A stretch of DNA of 64,000 bases. It comes from Oscillospiraceae bacterium (GTDB taxonomy: Bacteria; Bacillota; Clostridia; Oscillospirales; CAG-272). The notes under the pieces are model-generated. The model was not told the origin of the DNA and did no database searches. It was given only the letters and a program-made list of their open reading frames with translations. Position numbers and translations under genes: made by a program. Each line of letters opens with the position of its first letter. Within the stretch, counting starts at the first letter, position 1. Location: the NCBI GenBank assembly GCA_015065135.1, contig SVQY01000004.1:1-64000 (forward strand). Direction: 5' to 3'. This document shows, piece by piece, positions 30,081 through 40,199 of the stretch.

Positions 30081-30677
30081 ATGTGGACCTATGATAAAAA
30101 GCTGCAATACCCGGTCAAGATCAAAAACCCCAACGCGAATTACGCCAAGATCATCATCTCGCAGCTGGGTGGCCCCGACGGTGAGCTTGCCGCTTCCATG
30201 CGCTATCTGCATCAGCGCTACTCGATGCCCTACGACAAGGTACGGGGCATCTTGACGGATGTAGGAACCGAGGAGCTGGCCCACCTGGAGATGATCGGCG
30301 CCATCCTCTATCAGCTGACCAAGGGGCTTTCTCCCGAGGAGCTGAAAAAGGCGGGAATGGATATCTATTTCGTGGATCACACCGCCGGACTTTACCCCAT
30401 CGCCGCCTCCGGCGTGCCCTTTGATATGAAGTATGTGGGCGTAAAGGGTGACGTGATCGCGGATCTGAACGAGGATCTTGCCGCCGAGCAGAAGGCACGT
30501 GTGACCTATGACAATATCCTGCGGCTGGTGGACGACCCCGACGTGCGGGATCCCATCAAGTATCTGCGCCAGCGTGAGCTGGTGCACTACCAGCGCTTCG
30601 GTGACGCCCTGCGCATCGCCCAGGACGATCTGGACAGCAAGAATTTCTACGCGTTCAACCCGTCCTACGATCAGTAA
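30081..30677 (+). CDS. cotJC: Manganese catalase-family spore coat protein CotJC
   Basis: MWTYDKKLQYPVKIKNPNANYAKIIISQLGGPDGELAASMRYLHQRY; DVGTEELAHLEM. Confidence 0.95.
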   Translation: MWTYDKKLQYPVKIKNPNANYAKIIISQLGGPDGELAASMRYLHQRYSMPYDKVRGILTDVGTEELAHLEMIGAILYQLTKGLSPEELKKAGMDIYFVDHTAGLYPIAASGVPFDMKYVGVKGDVIADLNEDLAAEQKARVTYDNILRLVDDPDVRDPIKYLRQRELVHYQRFGDALRIAQDDLDSKNFYAFNPSYDQ

Positions 30678-30692
30678 GCCGTTTTGTCAAAA

Positions 30693-30727
30693 AACTCCCC
30701 CAAACATACGGTTTGGGGGAGTTTTCG
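30693..30727 (+). terminator. Rho-independent terminator after cotJC
   Basis: ACTCCCCCAAACATACGGTTTGGGGGAGTTTT. Confidence 0.85.
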
Positions 30728-30736
30728 TTATACGTA

Positions 30737-31270
30737 TCAGGATTTTTTGAATTTGCAGGACACGCCCTTGCTTGCAAGGATCTGCTTGACACCGGCCTGC
30801 TCCTCGGCAGAAAGATCACATTTTGGAAGGATCAGCACCGCATTGGAGCGGCTATAGAGCAGGATCAGATTTTTTGTCTCCCACGCGCGGCGCAGGGTCT
30901 GGTAGTCGGTCACGGTCTTGCCGATCAGCTCTCCATCCTCGCCATAGCGCTCGGCCACGATCTGCTCAGCAAACAGGACCTCCTGCTGCGGCGAGCCGGT
31001 GCAGGTGAAGCGAATCGCTTCGGCAAAGCCCTTGGTCTGCTTGTACCGGGCGAACAGCAGAACTCCCCCCAGCAGCAGGTCAAAAAAGAGATAAAGCGCA
31101 CCAACGCCGATGTCTCCCATATCCGATCGGGTCGCGCCGCCGACAACATTCCATATGCCCAAAAAGGCCATCAGCCCCATTAAAATAAAAACGATCACAT
31201 TGCGCCGCAGCAGCAGGCTGTCAACGACCTCGCTCGCATACTCCGGACGATTCGTAACCTTTACCTTCAT
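30737..31270 (-). CDS. Two-TM membrane protein of unknown function (YcxB-like)
   Basis: Two hydrophobic segments then a soluble C-terminal domain; good SD. Confidence 0.55.
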   Translation of the reverse strand: MKVKVTNRPEYASEVVDSLLLRRNVIVFILMGLMAFLGIWNVVGGATRSDMGDIGVGALYLFFDLLLGGVLLFARYKQTKGFAEAIRFTCTGSPQQEVLFAEQIVAERYGEDGELIGKTVTDYQTLRRAWETKNLILLYSRSNAVLILPKCDLSAEEQAGVKQILASKGVSCKFKKS

Positions 31271-31351
31271 AAAAACTCCTTTTTCTCACCCCGTTTGGGG
31301 GCTTTTTGTTTAAAGCAAGTCCAAAAGCCGTTTTGACGGAGAAAGAGCCGC

Positions 31352-32338
31352 TTAAAGCAGCTCCTTGCGCAATTCCGCACCCGTTTTGGGAGATAAGTAG
31401 GCGGGCGGCACATCAAACACCGTCTTGCAACCGCACATTCCCTCGCAGCTCATACGATATGCGGCGCGGGCATAGGCCACCAGCACCGAGGAGGTGAACT
31501 CGGGGTTGCTGTCCAGCTTCAGGCTATATTCAATAATATGATCGTTCTCCAAATGCATGCCCGTCTTGCCGCTTCTGATCACAAAGCCGCCGTGAGGGAT
31601 GCCGCTGTGATCGCGCTGCAGCTCCTCTGCGGAAATGAAATGCACCGTGGTGTCATAATCCGCAAAGTAGTTGGGCATCTCCTTGATCTCTTTTTCAATA
31701 CGGGCAAGATCCGCGCCCTCCTTTGCCACCACAAAGCACTCACGCAGGTGCTTTTGTCTGGTGGTCAGCTCGGGGTTCTCCCCTGCGCGCACCGCCTCCA
31801 GCGCCGCCTCCACGGGGATGGTGTACTGCCTTGCATCCGCAACACCCTCCAGACGGCGGATGGCATCCGAATGTCCCTGGCTCACGCCCTTCCCCCAGAA
31901 GGTGTAGGTCTTGCCCTGCGGCAGGATCGCCTCGCCCAGCAATCTGTTCAACGAAAACATACCGGGATCCCAGCCCACCGAGATCATGGCCACCTTGCCG
32001 CCCTCTCTGGCGGCGGTGTCCACGCACGCAAAATGCTCGGGGATCCTCGCATGAGTATCAAAGCTATCCACTACGTTGAAGCACTTCGCCAGCAGAGGGG
32101 TCTGCACGGGCAGATCGGTGGCAGAGCCGCCGCAGATGATCATCACGTCGATCTGATCTGCCATCTCCGCCGCCTTTTCGGCAGCGGTCGCCGTCACACC
32201 GGGGGTGCGGAGCTTCAGGGATGCGGGATCGCGACGGGTAAACACCGTCACCAGCTCCATATCGGGATTCTGCGCGATCGCCGCCTCTACGCCGCGACCC
32301 AGATTGCCGTAACCGAAAATGCCAACACGAATGCTCAT
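31352..32338 (-). CDS. ddh: meso-diaminopimelate dehydrogenase
   Basis: IRVGIFGYGNLGRGVEAAI; MISVGWDPGMFSLNR; FWGKGVSQGHSDAIRR. Confidence 0.93.
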   Translation of the reverse strand: MSIRVGIFGYGNLGRGVEAAIAQNPDMELVTVFTRRDPASLKLRTPGVTATAAEKAAEMADQIDVMIICGGSATDLPVQTPLLAKCFNVVDSFDTHARIPEHFACVDTAAREGGKVAMISVGWDPGMFSLNRLLGEAILPQGKTYTFWGKGVSQGHSDAIRRLEGVADARQYTIPVEAALEAVRAGENPELTTRQKHLRECFVVAKEGADLARIEKEIKEMPNYFADYDTTVHFISAEELQRDHSGIPHGGFVIRSGKTGMHLENDHIIEYSLKLDSNPEFTSSVLVAYARAAYRMSCEGMCGCKTVFDVPPAYLSPKTGAELRKELL

Positions 32339-32645
32339 ATCATTACCTCGCTTTTGCGCGGCACACGCCGCGCATTCAAAAAATACAGTATTATTTTATC
32401 ACACTCCGCTCTCTTTTTCAATCGGCTTTTGCAAAAAAATACGGATTTTTTCACACCGCTCCGCTGCACCCCAAAAAGCCCGATTTGTCGCCAAAAACGC
32501 GCAACGTGGCGGAATTTTCGCTCCCGATCCCCCTTTTAAAGCTTTTGAAGAGGGGGAAAGGTCGTGTGCCGACGGCACACGAGGAAAGGGGGAGGGACTT
32601 TTGCAAAAGTTCCTCCCCCTTTCCTTCGCGCCCCTCTCTCTCGAT

Positions 32646-33416
32646 TTACTCCAGCGTTACAAAGGAGATCACGGGGCGATGGTCGGAAATATACACACCG
32701 TCCACCGGCACGTCCTCCACCGCGTAGGACTCGGCGGGGTCGCCGGGCAGATCCGAGAAGATGTAGTCGATCTTGGTGCTCGGCACACGGGTACCAAAGC
32801 CGTGGAAGGTGCCGCCCACCTCCGCGGTCAGATCCACCGCGTGCAGATACTCGCACTCGGAGATCACCTTGATCTCGGGGGCATCCGGCCAGGCGTTCAG
32901 GTCACCCGTCAGCACAAAGGGCAGCTTCTTTTTATCAATATACTGCAGGATCTGGATGGCACCGTACATACGGGCGGCAGAGCCCTTGTGATCCAGATGG
33001 GTGTTCACAAACAAAAACCATTGCTCCGCCTCGCGGTGCTTCAGCACGGCAGCGGTCGCTACACGGGGGCAGCTGCTCTGATCCGCGCCGTAGCGGGAAC
33101 CGGGCACGCTGGGCGCAAGAGAGAGCCAGAAGGTCTCGGCGCTGATCATCTCAAAGGCGTTCTTGCGGTAGGCGATAAGAGATGCCTCGTCGTTCAACGT
33201 CTTGCCGCGACCGCAGCCGATCACGGTATAGCCGTCCAGCACCTCGCGCAGCCAATCGGCGGTGGAGACCGCCGCCTCCTGGAAGCCGATAATGTCGGGA
33301 TCCTCGTTTTTGATGCACGCCAGAATGCGCGCCTTGCGGTTGGGAAAATAGTTCAGCTCGTCCTTGGGCACGGGGGTGCGCAGATTAAAGGTGCAGATCT
33401 TCAGCTTTACGGACAT
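32646..33416 (-). CDS. Endonuclease/exonuclease/phosphatase-family protein
   Basis: IIGFQEA; NTHLDHKGSAAR; LTGDLNAWPD; IDYIFSD; SDHRPV. Confidence 0.88.
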   Translation of the reverse strand: MSVKLKICTFNLRTPVPKDELNYFPNRKARILACIKNEDPDIIGFQEAAVSTADWLREVLDGYTVIGCGRGKTLNDEASLIAYRKNAFEMISAETFWLSLAPSVPGSRYGADQSSCPRVATAAVLKHREAEQWFLFVNTHLDHKGSAARMYGAIQILQYIDKKKLPFVLTGDLNAWPDAPEIKVISECEYLHAVDLTAEVGGTFHGFGTRVPSTKIDYIFSDLPGDPAESYAVEDVPVDGVYISDHRPVISFVTLE

Positions 33417-33464
33417 TGTTTCGTCCTCCTTATGACAGTAGATTTATAAGATGTAAAATGAATA

Positions 33465-35816
33465 TCAGGAAAGCTCGGCAAGCTCCTTGTCAAAGCCGCC
33501 CGCCTCGGCAAGGATGCGCACAAAGCGGCGGTAGGTCTCAAGATCCGCCTTGCCGGTAAAGAAATGATTGGTGTACGTCCTGCCCGCCAGCTGCCAGCGG
33601 ATCACCCACAGCTGCGGCTCCTGCGGCTCGGCAAGAGCGAGCAGCGCAGTGCTGCTGTTGGCGGCCTGCTCCAAAGCGCCACAGGCGATCTCTTTTCCCT
33701 CGCCCGTAGCGGAAAACGCGGTAACGGTATAGGAAATCGCCGCATTTTGCCGTGTGCCGTTGACGGCATAGAGCACGGGGGCATCCTGCAGCCCCTGCCG
33801 CACCGCCATCAGCGCCACGTCCTGCTGGGACTCTTTGATCCAGTAGTAGGGCAGCTTCCTTTGGCCATCACAATCCACCACCGAATAGTTAAAGAGCATC
33901 GGCCACATATCGTAAAGGGACCACCACAGCACCCCTGTCTTTTTGGGGTAATTCACGCGGCTGTACTCGATCACGTCCTTGAAGATCTCGGCACAGATGA
34001 TGTTCACCGCCAGCGCGTAGTCCTTATACTGTGCAAAGGAGAAGTCTCTGCCGAACCACGCAAGCACGGCATCCTTGCCCTTGGTGCGCCAATCGGTAAA
34101 ATATCCGTCGTTCTGATGATCGCCGCCCGAATGGATCTTGGGGGAATCCCACAGTCGCTCGGCTCTTGCCCGCTCCCGCTCAACGATCCGCCCGTTCACG
34201 GTAGCGGCATTGAGATAAAAGGGCCCCGTTTCCCCAAGGAAGATGCTTTGGCATTGGCGCAGCTTCTCCGCATACAGCAGCGGAGCCGCATACAGATGCT
34301 CCTCGGTCTGAACCACGGTGCGCTCCGCTTCGGGCAGGCATCGCTCCTGCTTGCCGCGGTCTGTCAGGAAGGGAGAGCTTTCCACATAGTCTCGGTAAGG
34401 GTCAAAGCGCAGCACCGCCTCCCGCAGCACCCGACGGCTGAGGGTGACCTCCGAGGGCAGCGCCCCGTTGTAGGTGTGCAGCCCCCCAAAGAACTGGTCG
34501 TTCTCATTGTCGCCGCACCAGATGGCAAGAGAGGGATGATTGCGCAGCCTTTTGATGACCTGCTCTGCCTCGGCGGCGACCAGCTCACCGTAGGCGCGGT
34601 CAAGGGTGGGCACCTCGCAGGCAAACATGAAATCCTGCCAGACGAGAACGCCGTTTTTGTCACAAAAATCGAAGAACGGGTGGTCCTCATAGATACCGCC
34701 GCCCCAGATGCGCACCATATTGCAGCCGAGATCGGTCAGCAAGGGCAGCGCCACGCCGTCGGCGGTCTTTTGGTGCGCCAGAGATGCAAGGGGATCCAGC
34801 GGCTTCCAGTTGGTGCCCTTGAGAAAGATCGGCTCGCCGTTCACGTAAAATTGGAATTTACCCTCCTCGCCCTTGAGGAAATCACGGCTGTTCTCCAATC
34901 GCACGGTGCGGATGCCCACCGTCTCGCGGTAGTCGGCAACCACCGTTTCCTTTTCCAAAAGCTCCAGCACGGCGGTGTAGAGCTTTTGCTCTCCAAAGCC
35001 TGCGGGCCACCAGAGCTCCACCGCCTCGCGGGGGATCTTATAGGCCGCTCTTCCCTGCACGAAATACACGGGCCTTTCCTCAGAAAACACGACCCGTTCC
35101 CCGTCTAATAGCGAAAAACGAATGCGATGCTCCATGAGATATTTTCGGTCGGTGACAAAGCGGAAGTTCACGCCGAACCACACCCGCTCTGCGGTAATAT
35201 TCCGTGTATAGAGGTATACCTCCTCAAAGCGGCAGGGAGGGAGATCGCGCAGATACACGGGGCGCACGATGCCTGCGGTCAGGAGCCTTGGCGCGTTGTC
35301 CCAGCCCCACTGATGTCGCGTTTTGCGCAAAAATGTGTGAGAATCGTAAAAGCCGGGGTCACCGCTCTGCTCCACAAACAGATCACGGGGGTGCTCTCTT
35401 GCCCACAGCTCGCTGCTGCGGATGATCACCTGCAGCAGATTTCCCACAGGGCGCAGCTTATCGGTCACGTCTGCCGTGTAGGTCATGTGCATATCCATCA
35501 CGTCCAGCAGCTTTTCACCGTTCAAATAGACCTCGCCAATGGTATCGATCCCCTCAAAGACCAGCTCGCGTCGCCAGCCGTCGGCAAGAGTGGGCGCATC
35601 AAAACTGCGGCTGAAGCACCAATCGTCCACCGCTGTAAAGGGAGTGGTGGCGTGCGGAGTATCGGGGGGCATATAATCCGCCACAAGGCCAAGCCTTTGC
35701 AGGGTCGGCTCCACGTTTCCGGGCACCGTTATGCTGCTTTCGATCCTTTTGCCCGCAAAGGGCTCAGTGAAGGAGAGTTGCCACTCTCCGTTCAGGAAAA
35801 TCTGCTTTTCTTTCAT
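33465..35816 (-). CDS. Glycoside hydrolase family 2, beta-mannosidase-like
   Basis: LNGEWQLSF; ARIWGGGIYE-like MVRIWGGGIYEDHPFFDFCDKNGVLVWQDFMFACE; IWCGDNEND; start reset to ATG 35816. Confidence 0.9.
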   Translation of the reverse strand: MKEKQIFLNGEWQLSFTEPFAGKRIESSITVPGNVEPTLQRLGLVADYMPPDTPHATTPFTAVDDWCFSRSFDAPTLADGWRRELVFEGIDTIGEVYLNGEKLLDVMDMHMTYTADVTDKLRPVGNLLQVIIRSSELWAREHPRDLFVEQSGDPGFYDSHTFLRKTRHQWGWDNAPRLLTAGIVRPVYLRDLPPCRFEEVYLYTRNITAERVWFGVNFRFVTDRKYLMEHRIRFSLLDGERVVFSEERPVYFVQGRAAYKIPREAVELWWPAGFGEQKLYTAVLELLEKETVVADYRETVGIRTVRLENSRDFLKGEEGKFQFYVNGEPIFLKGTNWKPLDPLASLAHQKTADGVALPLLTDLGCNMVRIWGGGIYEDHPFFDFCDKNGVLVWQDFMFACEVPTLDRAYGELVAAEAEQVIKRLRNHPSLAIWCGDNENDQFFGGLHTYNGALPSEVTLSRRVLREAVLRFDPYRDYVESSPFLTDRGKQERCLPEAERTVVQTEEHLYAAPLLYAEKLRQCQSIFLGETGPFYLNAATVNGRIVERERARAERLWDSPKIHSGGDHQNDGYFTDWRTKGKDAVLAWFGRDFSFAQYKDYALAVNIICAEIFKDVIEYSRVNYPKKTGVLWWSLYDMWPMLFNYSVVDCDGQRKLPYYWIKESQQDVALMAVRQGLQDAPVLYAVNGTRQNAAISYTVTAFSATGEGKEIACGALEQAANSSTALLALAEPQEPQLWVIRWQLAGRTYTNHFFTGKADLETYRRFVRILAEAGGFDKELAELS

Positions 35817-36005
35817 TGCGCACCTCCGCCAAATGGTTACTTGCAGAATAACACACCGCGCCACCCTTTGTCAACACCTTTTTGCGCAAAAACACCCTCT
35901 TTCTTACAAAAGAAAAGATTGAAATTTTGCCACTTGTGTGCTATAATTAATCTGTATACGTGTTTTTTCTTTCCTTATTATAAAATTTCCGAAGGAGGTG
36001 CGACC

Positions 36006-36566
36006 TTGAACGAGTTTTCGACCTATGAATTTGTAGTAGATCAGAAGGTAGAAGGCAAATGGATCTGGGCCAAGGCCGGTCTGCTGTTTTTCTATATTTC
36101 CTTCGGCATCGCCGTGGTTCTGCTTGGCATCATCTATCGCCTGATCGCCCCGATGATCGCTTTTGTGCCGATCTCCATCTGGCTGCTGGTCTTTTGTACC
36201 TGGCGGTATACCTGCGTGGAATACGAATACTCCATCACCTCCGGCGAGCTGACCTTCGCCAAGGTCTTTGGCAACCGCTCCCGTCGCCGTATCCTCACCC
36301 TGGATCTGCGTCAGGCCGTCCGCATCGCGCCGCTGGATAACGGCGAGCACTCTGCCAAAGCCGCCGCTTGGAAGCCGGAGCTGGAATTCTCCGCCATTTC
36401 CTCTCCCACCGCCCCCGACATCTATTACATTCTGTTTGAATACGGCAACGGTGAAAAAAAAGAAAAGCGCCGTGCCATCTTCTATTTTGAGGCCACCAAG
36501 CGCACCCTGCAGATCTGCCGTTTTTATAACTCCTCCGCCACGGTCCTGACCGAAACCACACGATAA
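36006..36566 (+). CDS. Predicted membrane protein of unknown function (two TM helices)
   Basis: TTG start with GAAGGAGGTG SD at 36006; hydrophobic LLFFYISFGIAVVLLGIIYRLIAPMIAFVPISIWLLVF. Confidence 0.65.
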   Translation: MNEFSTYEFVVDQKVEGKWIWAKAGLLFFYISFGIAVVLLGIIYRLIAPMIAFVPISIWLLVFCTWRYTCVEYEYSITSGELTFAKVFGNRSRRRILTLDLRQAVRIAPLDNGEHSAKAAAWKPELEFSAISSPTAPDIYYILFEYGNGEKKEKRRAIFYFEATKRTLQICRFYNSSATVLTETTR

Positions 36567-36580
36567 AGAAAGGCAAAAAC

Positions 36581-37378
36581 ATGACACGTTATCCAACTTT
36601 TGATGAGCTTAGCTCCCTGCTTCGTTCCCTTCGGCCCTTCCTGCTGGACCCCACCTCCGCCGGCGAGGTGGTGATCAAGCACCGCAACGATTTCGTGACC
36701 GCCGCCGACATGGGCGTGCAGCGCCGACTGCGCGAGGTGCTGAGCGAGCGTTATCCGGAGTTTCGCTTTATGGGGGAGGAGGATGCAGATCACACCATTG
36801 ATCCCACCGTTCCCACCTTTGTGCTGGATCCCATCGACGGTACCACCAACTACATTTTTATGTACGGGCTCTCCGCCGTTTCGCTGGCGCTGGTGGTCAA
36901 CGGCCGCGCCGAGATCGGCGCTGTGTATAACCCCCACAACGATGAAATGTTCTACGCCGAGCGCGGCAAGGGTGCAACCCTTAACGGCAAGCCGATCCAT
37001 GTACTGGATGCCACCGATCCTGCCGAGGTGGTAGCCGCCGTCGGCTCTATGCCCTATCGCAAGGAATTCGCCGACGAGCTTTTTACCGTGGCCAAGCGGT
37101 TATACCTGGACTGCATCGATATCCGACGCAGCGGCTCCGCCGCGCTGGATATCTGCTACACCGCCGCCGGTCGCGTAGGCCTTTATTGTGAGCGAGGACT
37201 GAAGGTCTGGGACTATGCCGCCGCATCGGTCATTCTGGAGGAGGCAGGTGGCAGGATCACCGACTACAAGGGTGACCCGATCCCCCTCTTTGGCGGCAGC
37301 GCCATCGCCGCCAGCAACGGCCCGCTCCACGACTATCTGCTGCACACCCTGAAGAGCAACTGTAAATTCCCTCTTTAA
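36581..37378 (+). CDS. Inositol monophosphatase-family protein
   Basis: FMGEEDADH; VLDPIDGTTNYIF; KVWDYAAASVILEEAGG. Confidence 0.9.
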   Translation: MTRYPTFDELSSLLRSLRPFLLDPTSAGEVVIKHRNDFVTAADMGVQRRLREVLSERYPEFRFMGEEDADHTIDPTVPTFVLDPIDGTTNYIFMYGLSAVSLALVVNGRAEIGAVYNPHNDEMFYAERGKGATLNGKPIHVLDATDPAEVVAAVGSMPYRKEFADELFTVAKRLYLDCIDIRRSGSAALDICYTAAGRVGLYCERGLKVWDYAAASVILEEAGGRITDYKGDPIPLFGGSAIAASNGPLHDYLLHTLKSNCKFPL

Positions 37379-37433
37379 GTTGTTTTTTTCACCCCGTTGG
37401 GGCACTTATTCTGTTCAATAAGGAGAAAACACC

Positions 37434-38276
37434 ATGCTGAAAAAGGAAGATATCCGCATCCGTGACCCCTTCATTTTCACCGATAAGGAGCATAACTGCT
37501 ACTATATGTACGGCACCACCGCCCTCCTCTCCGATTCTTTGCACACCGTCGGCTCCTTCTCGGTCTACAAGTCCGAGGATCTGGAGCATTTCAGCGAGCC
37601 GAAGGTGATCTTTGACGGTGCCAAGTGCGACTTCTGGGCAGACCGCGACTTCTGGGCGCCCGAGCTGCACCGCTACAACGGGAAATACTATCTGTTCGGC
37701 AGCGTCAAGGCAGACGGTGTCTGCCGCGGCACGCAGATCTTTGTTTGCGATACCCCCGACGGAGATTTCGTTCCGGTTTCCGAAAAGCCGGTCACTCCCG
37801 CCGATTGGGAATGCCTTGATGGCACCCTTTGGGTGGAAAACGGCATACCGTATATCATTTTTTGCCACGAATGGCTGCAGATAAAGGACGGTGAGATCTG
37901 TGCCATGCCCCTCACCGCCGACCTCTCCGCTCCCGCGGGCGAGCCCGTAGTGCTTTTTCGCGCCTCGGATAATCCCGATGTCACCTCCCTCGGTGCCAAG
38001 CACCCCGACTGCTACGTGACCGACGGTCCCTTCCTCTTTGCCGACGGAGAAAAGCTGAAAATGATCTGGTCCAGCTTCCACCACGGCAAGTATCTGGTAC
38101 TGGAAGCCGAAAGTGACAACGGCAGCGTGCTGGGCAACTGGCGCCACCTGCCGCCCCGTTTTGATTTCGACGGCGGCCACGCCATGCTCTTCAAACGCCT
38201 TGACGGCACGCAGATGATCTCGTTGCACGCCCCCAACAAGGCAGGGCTGGAGCGCCCCCTCTTTCTACCCTGTTGA
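37434..38276 (+). CDS. Glycoside hydrolase family 43-like protein
   Basis: IRIRDPFIFTDKEHNCYYMYGT; WAPELHRYNGKYYLFGS. Confidence 0.85.
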   Translation: MLKKEDIRIRDPFIFTDKEHNCYYMYGTTALLSDSLHTVGSFSVYKSEDLEHFSEPKVIFDGAKCDFWADRDFWAPELHRYNGKYYLFGSVKADGVCRGTQIFVCDTPDGDFVPVSEKPVTPADWECLDGTLWVENGIPYIIFCHEWLQIKDGEICAMPLTADLSAPAGEPVVLFRASDNPDVTSLGAKHPDCYVTDGPFLFADGEKLKMIWSSFHHGKYLVLEAESDNGSVLGNWRHLPPRFDFDGGHAMLFKRLDGTQMISLHAPNKAGLERPLFLPC

Positions 38277-38337
38277 CGGCGTTTTCTAACCCCGTTCACG
38301 GGCTAATTTGATTTTTCCCGAAGCAAAGGAGCTACCT

Positions 38338-40197
38338 ATGCAAAAAACCACCGTTGCCGTTGTCGGTGCCGGCCACGCCGGCATCGAGGCAGCACTCGCC
38401 TCTGCCCGTATGGGGGTAGACACCATTCTTTTCACTATGTCGCTGGAGTCCATCGGCAATATGCCCTGCAATCCCTCCATCGGCGGCACAGCCAAGGGAC
38501 ATCTGGTCTATGAGATTGACGCCCTCGGCGGCGAGATGGGGCGTGCGGCGGATGCCGTCACCCTGCAATCCCGCACCCTGAACCTGGGCAAGGGTGCCGC
38601 CGTCCACTCCAAGCGCGTGCAGGCGGACCGCAAGCGCTACCATATATATATGAAGTCGGTGCTGGAGAAGACCGCCAATCTCCGTCTTATCCAGGCCGAG
38701 ATCACCGACGTGCTGACCGAGGGGAACGCCGTTTGCGGCGTGCGCACCGCCCTTGGGGAGGAGTATGCCTGCCGATCGGTCATCATTGCCGCAGGCACCT
38801 ATCTGGAAAGCCGCATCTTTGTCGGCAACGCCTCCCAGGACAGCGGCCCCGACGGCTTTCTCCCCTCCAAGGGGCTTTCAGCCTCGCTTTCGAGCCTTGG
38901 CATCAAGCTGATGCGCTTCAAAACCGGCACTCCTGCGCGCATCAACCGCCGCTCGGTGGATTTTTCGGTGCTGGAGCTGCAGCCGGGCGAAGCAGATCCC
39001 CTGCCCTACGCCACCTCCACCCCCGAAAATTACATGGAGGGGGCGGAGCAGATCCCCTGCCACATTCTTTACACCAACGCAGAGACCCACGGCATCATTC
39101 GGGAAAACCTGACCCGTTCCGCTATGTATGGCGGCCACATCCACGGCACAGGACCTCGCTATTGCCCCTCTATTGAAGATAAGGTCGTCCGTTTTGCCGA
39201 CAAGGAGCGCCATCAGCTCTTCCTCGAGCCGCTCGGAAAGGACACCGAAGAGCTGTATCTGCAGGGCTTTTCCACCTCTATGCCCACAGATGTGCAGCAA
39301 AAAATGCTGAAATCGCTGCCCGGCATGCAAAACGCCGAGATCATGCGTTATGCCTATGCCATTGAATACGATTGCTGTGATCCCACTCAGCTGACCGCCA
39401 CGTTGGAGTTCCGCGACATCAAGGGGCTTTACGGCGCAGGCCAGTTCAACGGAACCTCCGGTTATGAGGAGGCCGCCGGCCAGGGATTGCTCGCCGGCAT
39501 CAACGCAGCTCTTGCCGCCAAGGGCGAGGAAGCGCTGACGCTGCCACGCTCCGGCTCCTATATTGGCACCCTGGTAGACGATCTGATCACAAAAGGCACC
39601 AACGAGCCCTATCGCATGATGACCTCCCGCTCGGAATACCGCCTGCTGCTGCGGCAGGACAACGCCGATGCGCGCCTCACTCCAATCGGACACCGCGTGG
39701 GGCTGATCGGAGAAGAACGCTTTGCCGCCTTCAAGACAAAGCAGCTGCATATCGAAAATGAGATCGAGCGCCTTTCCGCCACCCACGTTTCCCCCGAAAG
39801 GGCAAACGGCTACCTATTGGAGTGGGGCTCCACCGCCCTGCAGACAGGCGCCTCTCTTGCTGACCTGCTCCGCCGCCCCGGCATCACCTACGCCGCCCTT
39901 GCGGTTTTGGACAGAAATCGCCCCGCTCTGACTCGTTCCGAGATGCAATCCGTTGAGGTTCAAATCAAGTACGAAGGGTATATTAGCCGCCAGACGGGTG
40001 AGGTTTTACGCCAAATCAAATTAGAGTCAAGGATGTTGCCAAGCACACTTGACTATAGTGCCATCAAGGGCCTGCGCATCGAGGCCGCGCAAAAGCTTGC
40101 CAAGCAACGCCCCGCCACCGTCGGTCAGGCCTCTCGCATCAGCGGCGTTTCGCCTGCTGATATTTCTGTGCTTCTTATTTATCTGGGGCTCCATTGA
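38338..40197 (+). CDS. mnmG: tRNA uridine-5-carboxymethylaminomethyl(34) synthesis enzyme
   Basis: VAVVGAGHAGIEAALASARMG; CNPSIGGTAKGHLVYEIDALGGEMG; GYEEAAGQGLLAGINAA; ATG at 38338. Confidence 0.97.
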   Translation: MQKTTVAVVGAGHAGIEAALASARMGVDTILFTMSLESIGNMPCNPSIGGTAKGHLVYEIDALGGEMGRAADAVTLQSRTLNLGKGAAVHSKRVQADRKRYHIYMKSVLEKTANLRLIQAEITDVLTEGNAVCGVRTALGEEYACRSVIIAAGTYLESRIFVGNASQDSGPDGFLPSKGLSASLSSLGIKLMRFKTGTPARINRRSVDFSVLELQPGEADPLPYATSTPENYMEGAEQIPCHILYTNAETHGIIRENLTRSAMYGGHIHGTGPRYCPSIEDKVVRFADKERHQLFLEPLGKDTEELYLQGFSTSMPTDVQQKMLKSLPGMQNAEIMRYAYAIEYDCCDPTQLTATLEFRDIKGLYGAGQFNGTSGYEEAAGQGLLAGINAALAAKGEEALTLPRSGSYIGTLVDDLITKGTNEPYRMMTSRSEYRLLLRQDNADARLTPIGHRVGLIGEERFAAFKTKQLHIENEIERLSATHVSPERANGYLLEWGSTALQTGASLADLLRRPGITYAALAVLDRNRPALTRSEMQSVEVQIKYEGYISRQTGEVLRQIKLESRMLPSTLDYSAIKGLRIEAAQKLAKQRPATVGQASRISGVSPADISVLLIYLGLH

Positions 40198-40199
40198 GC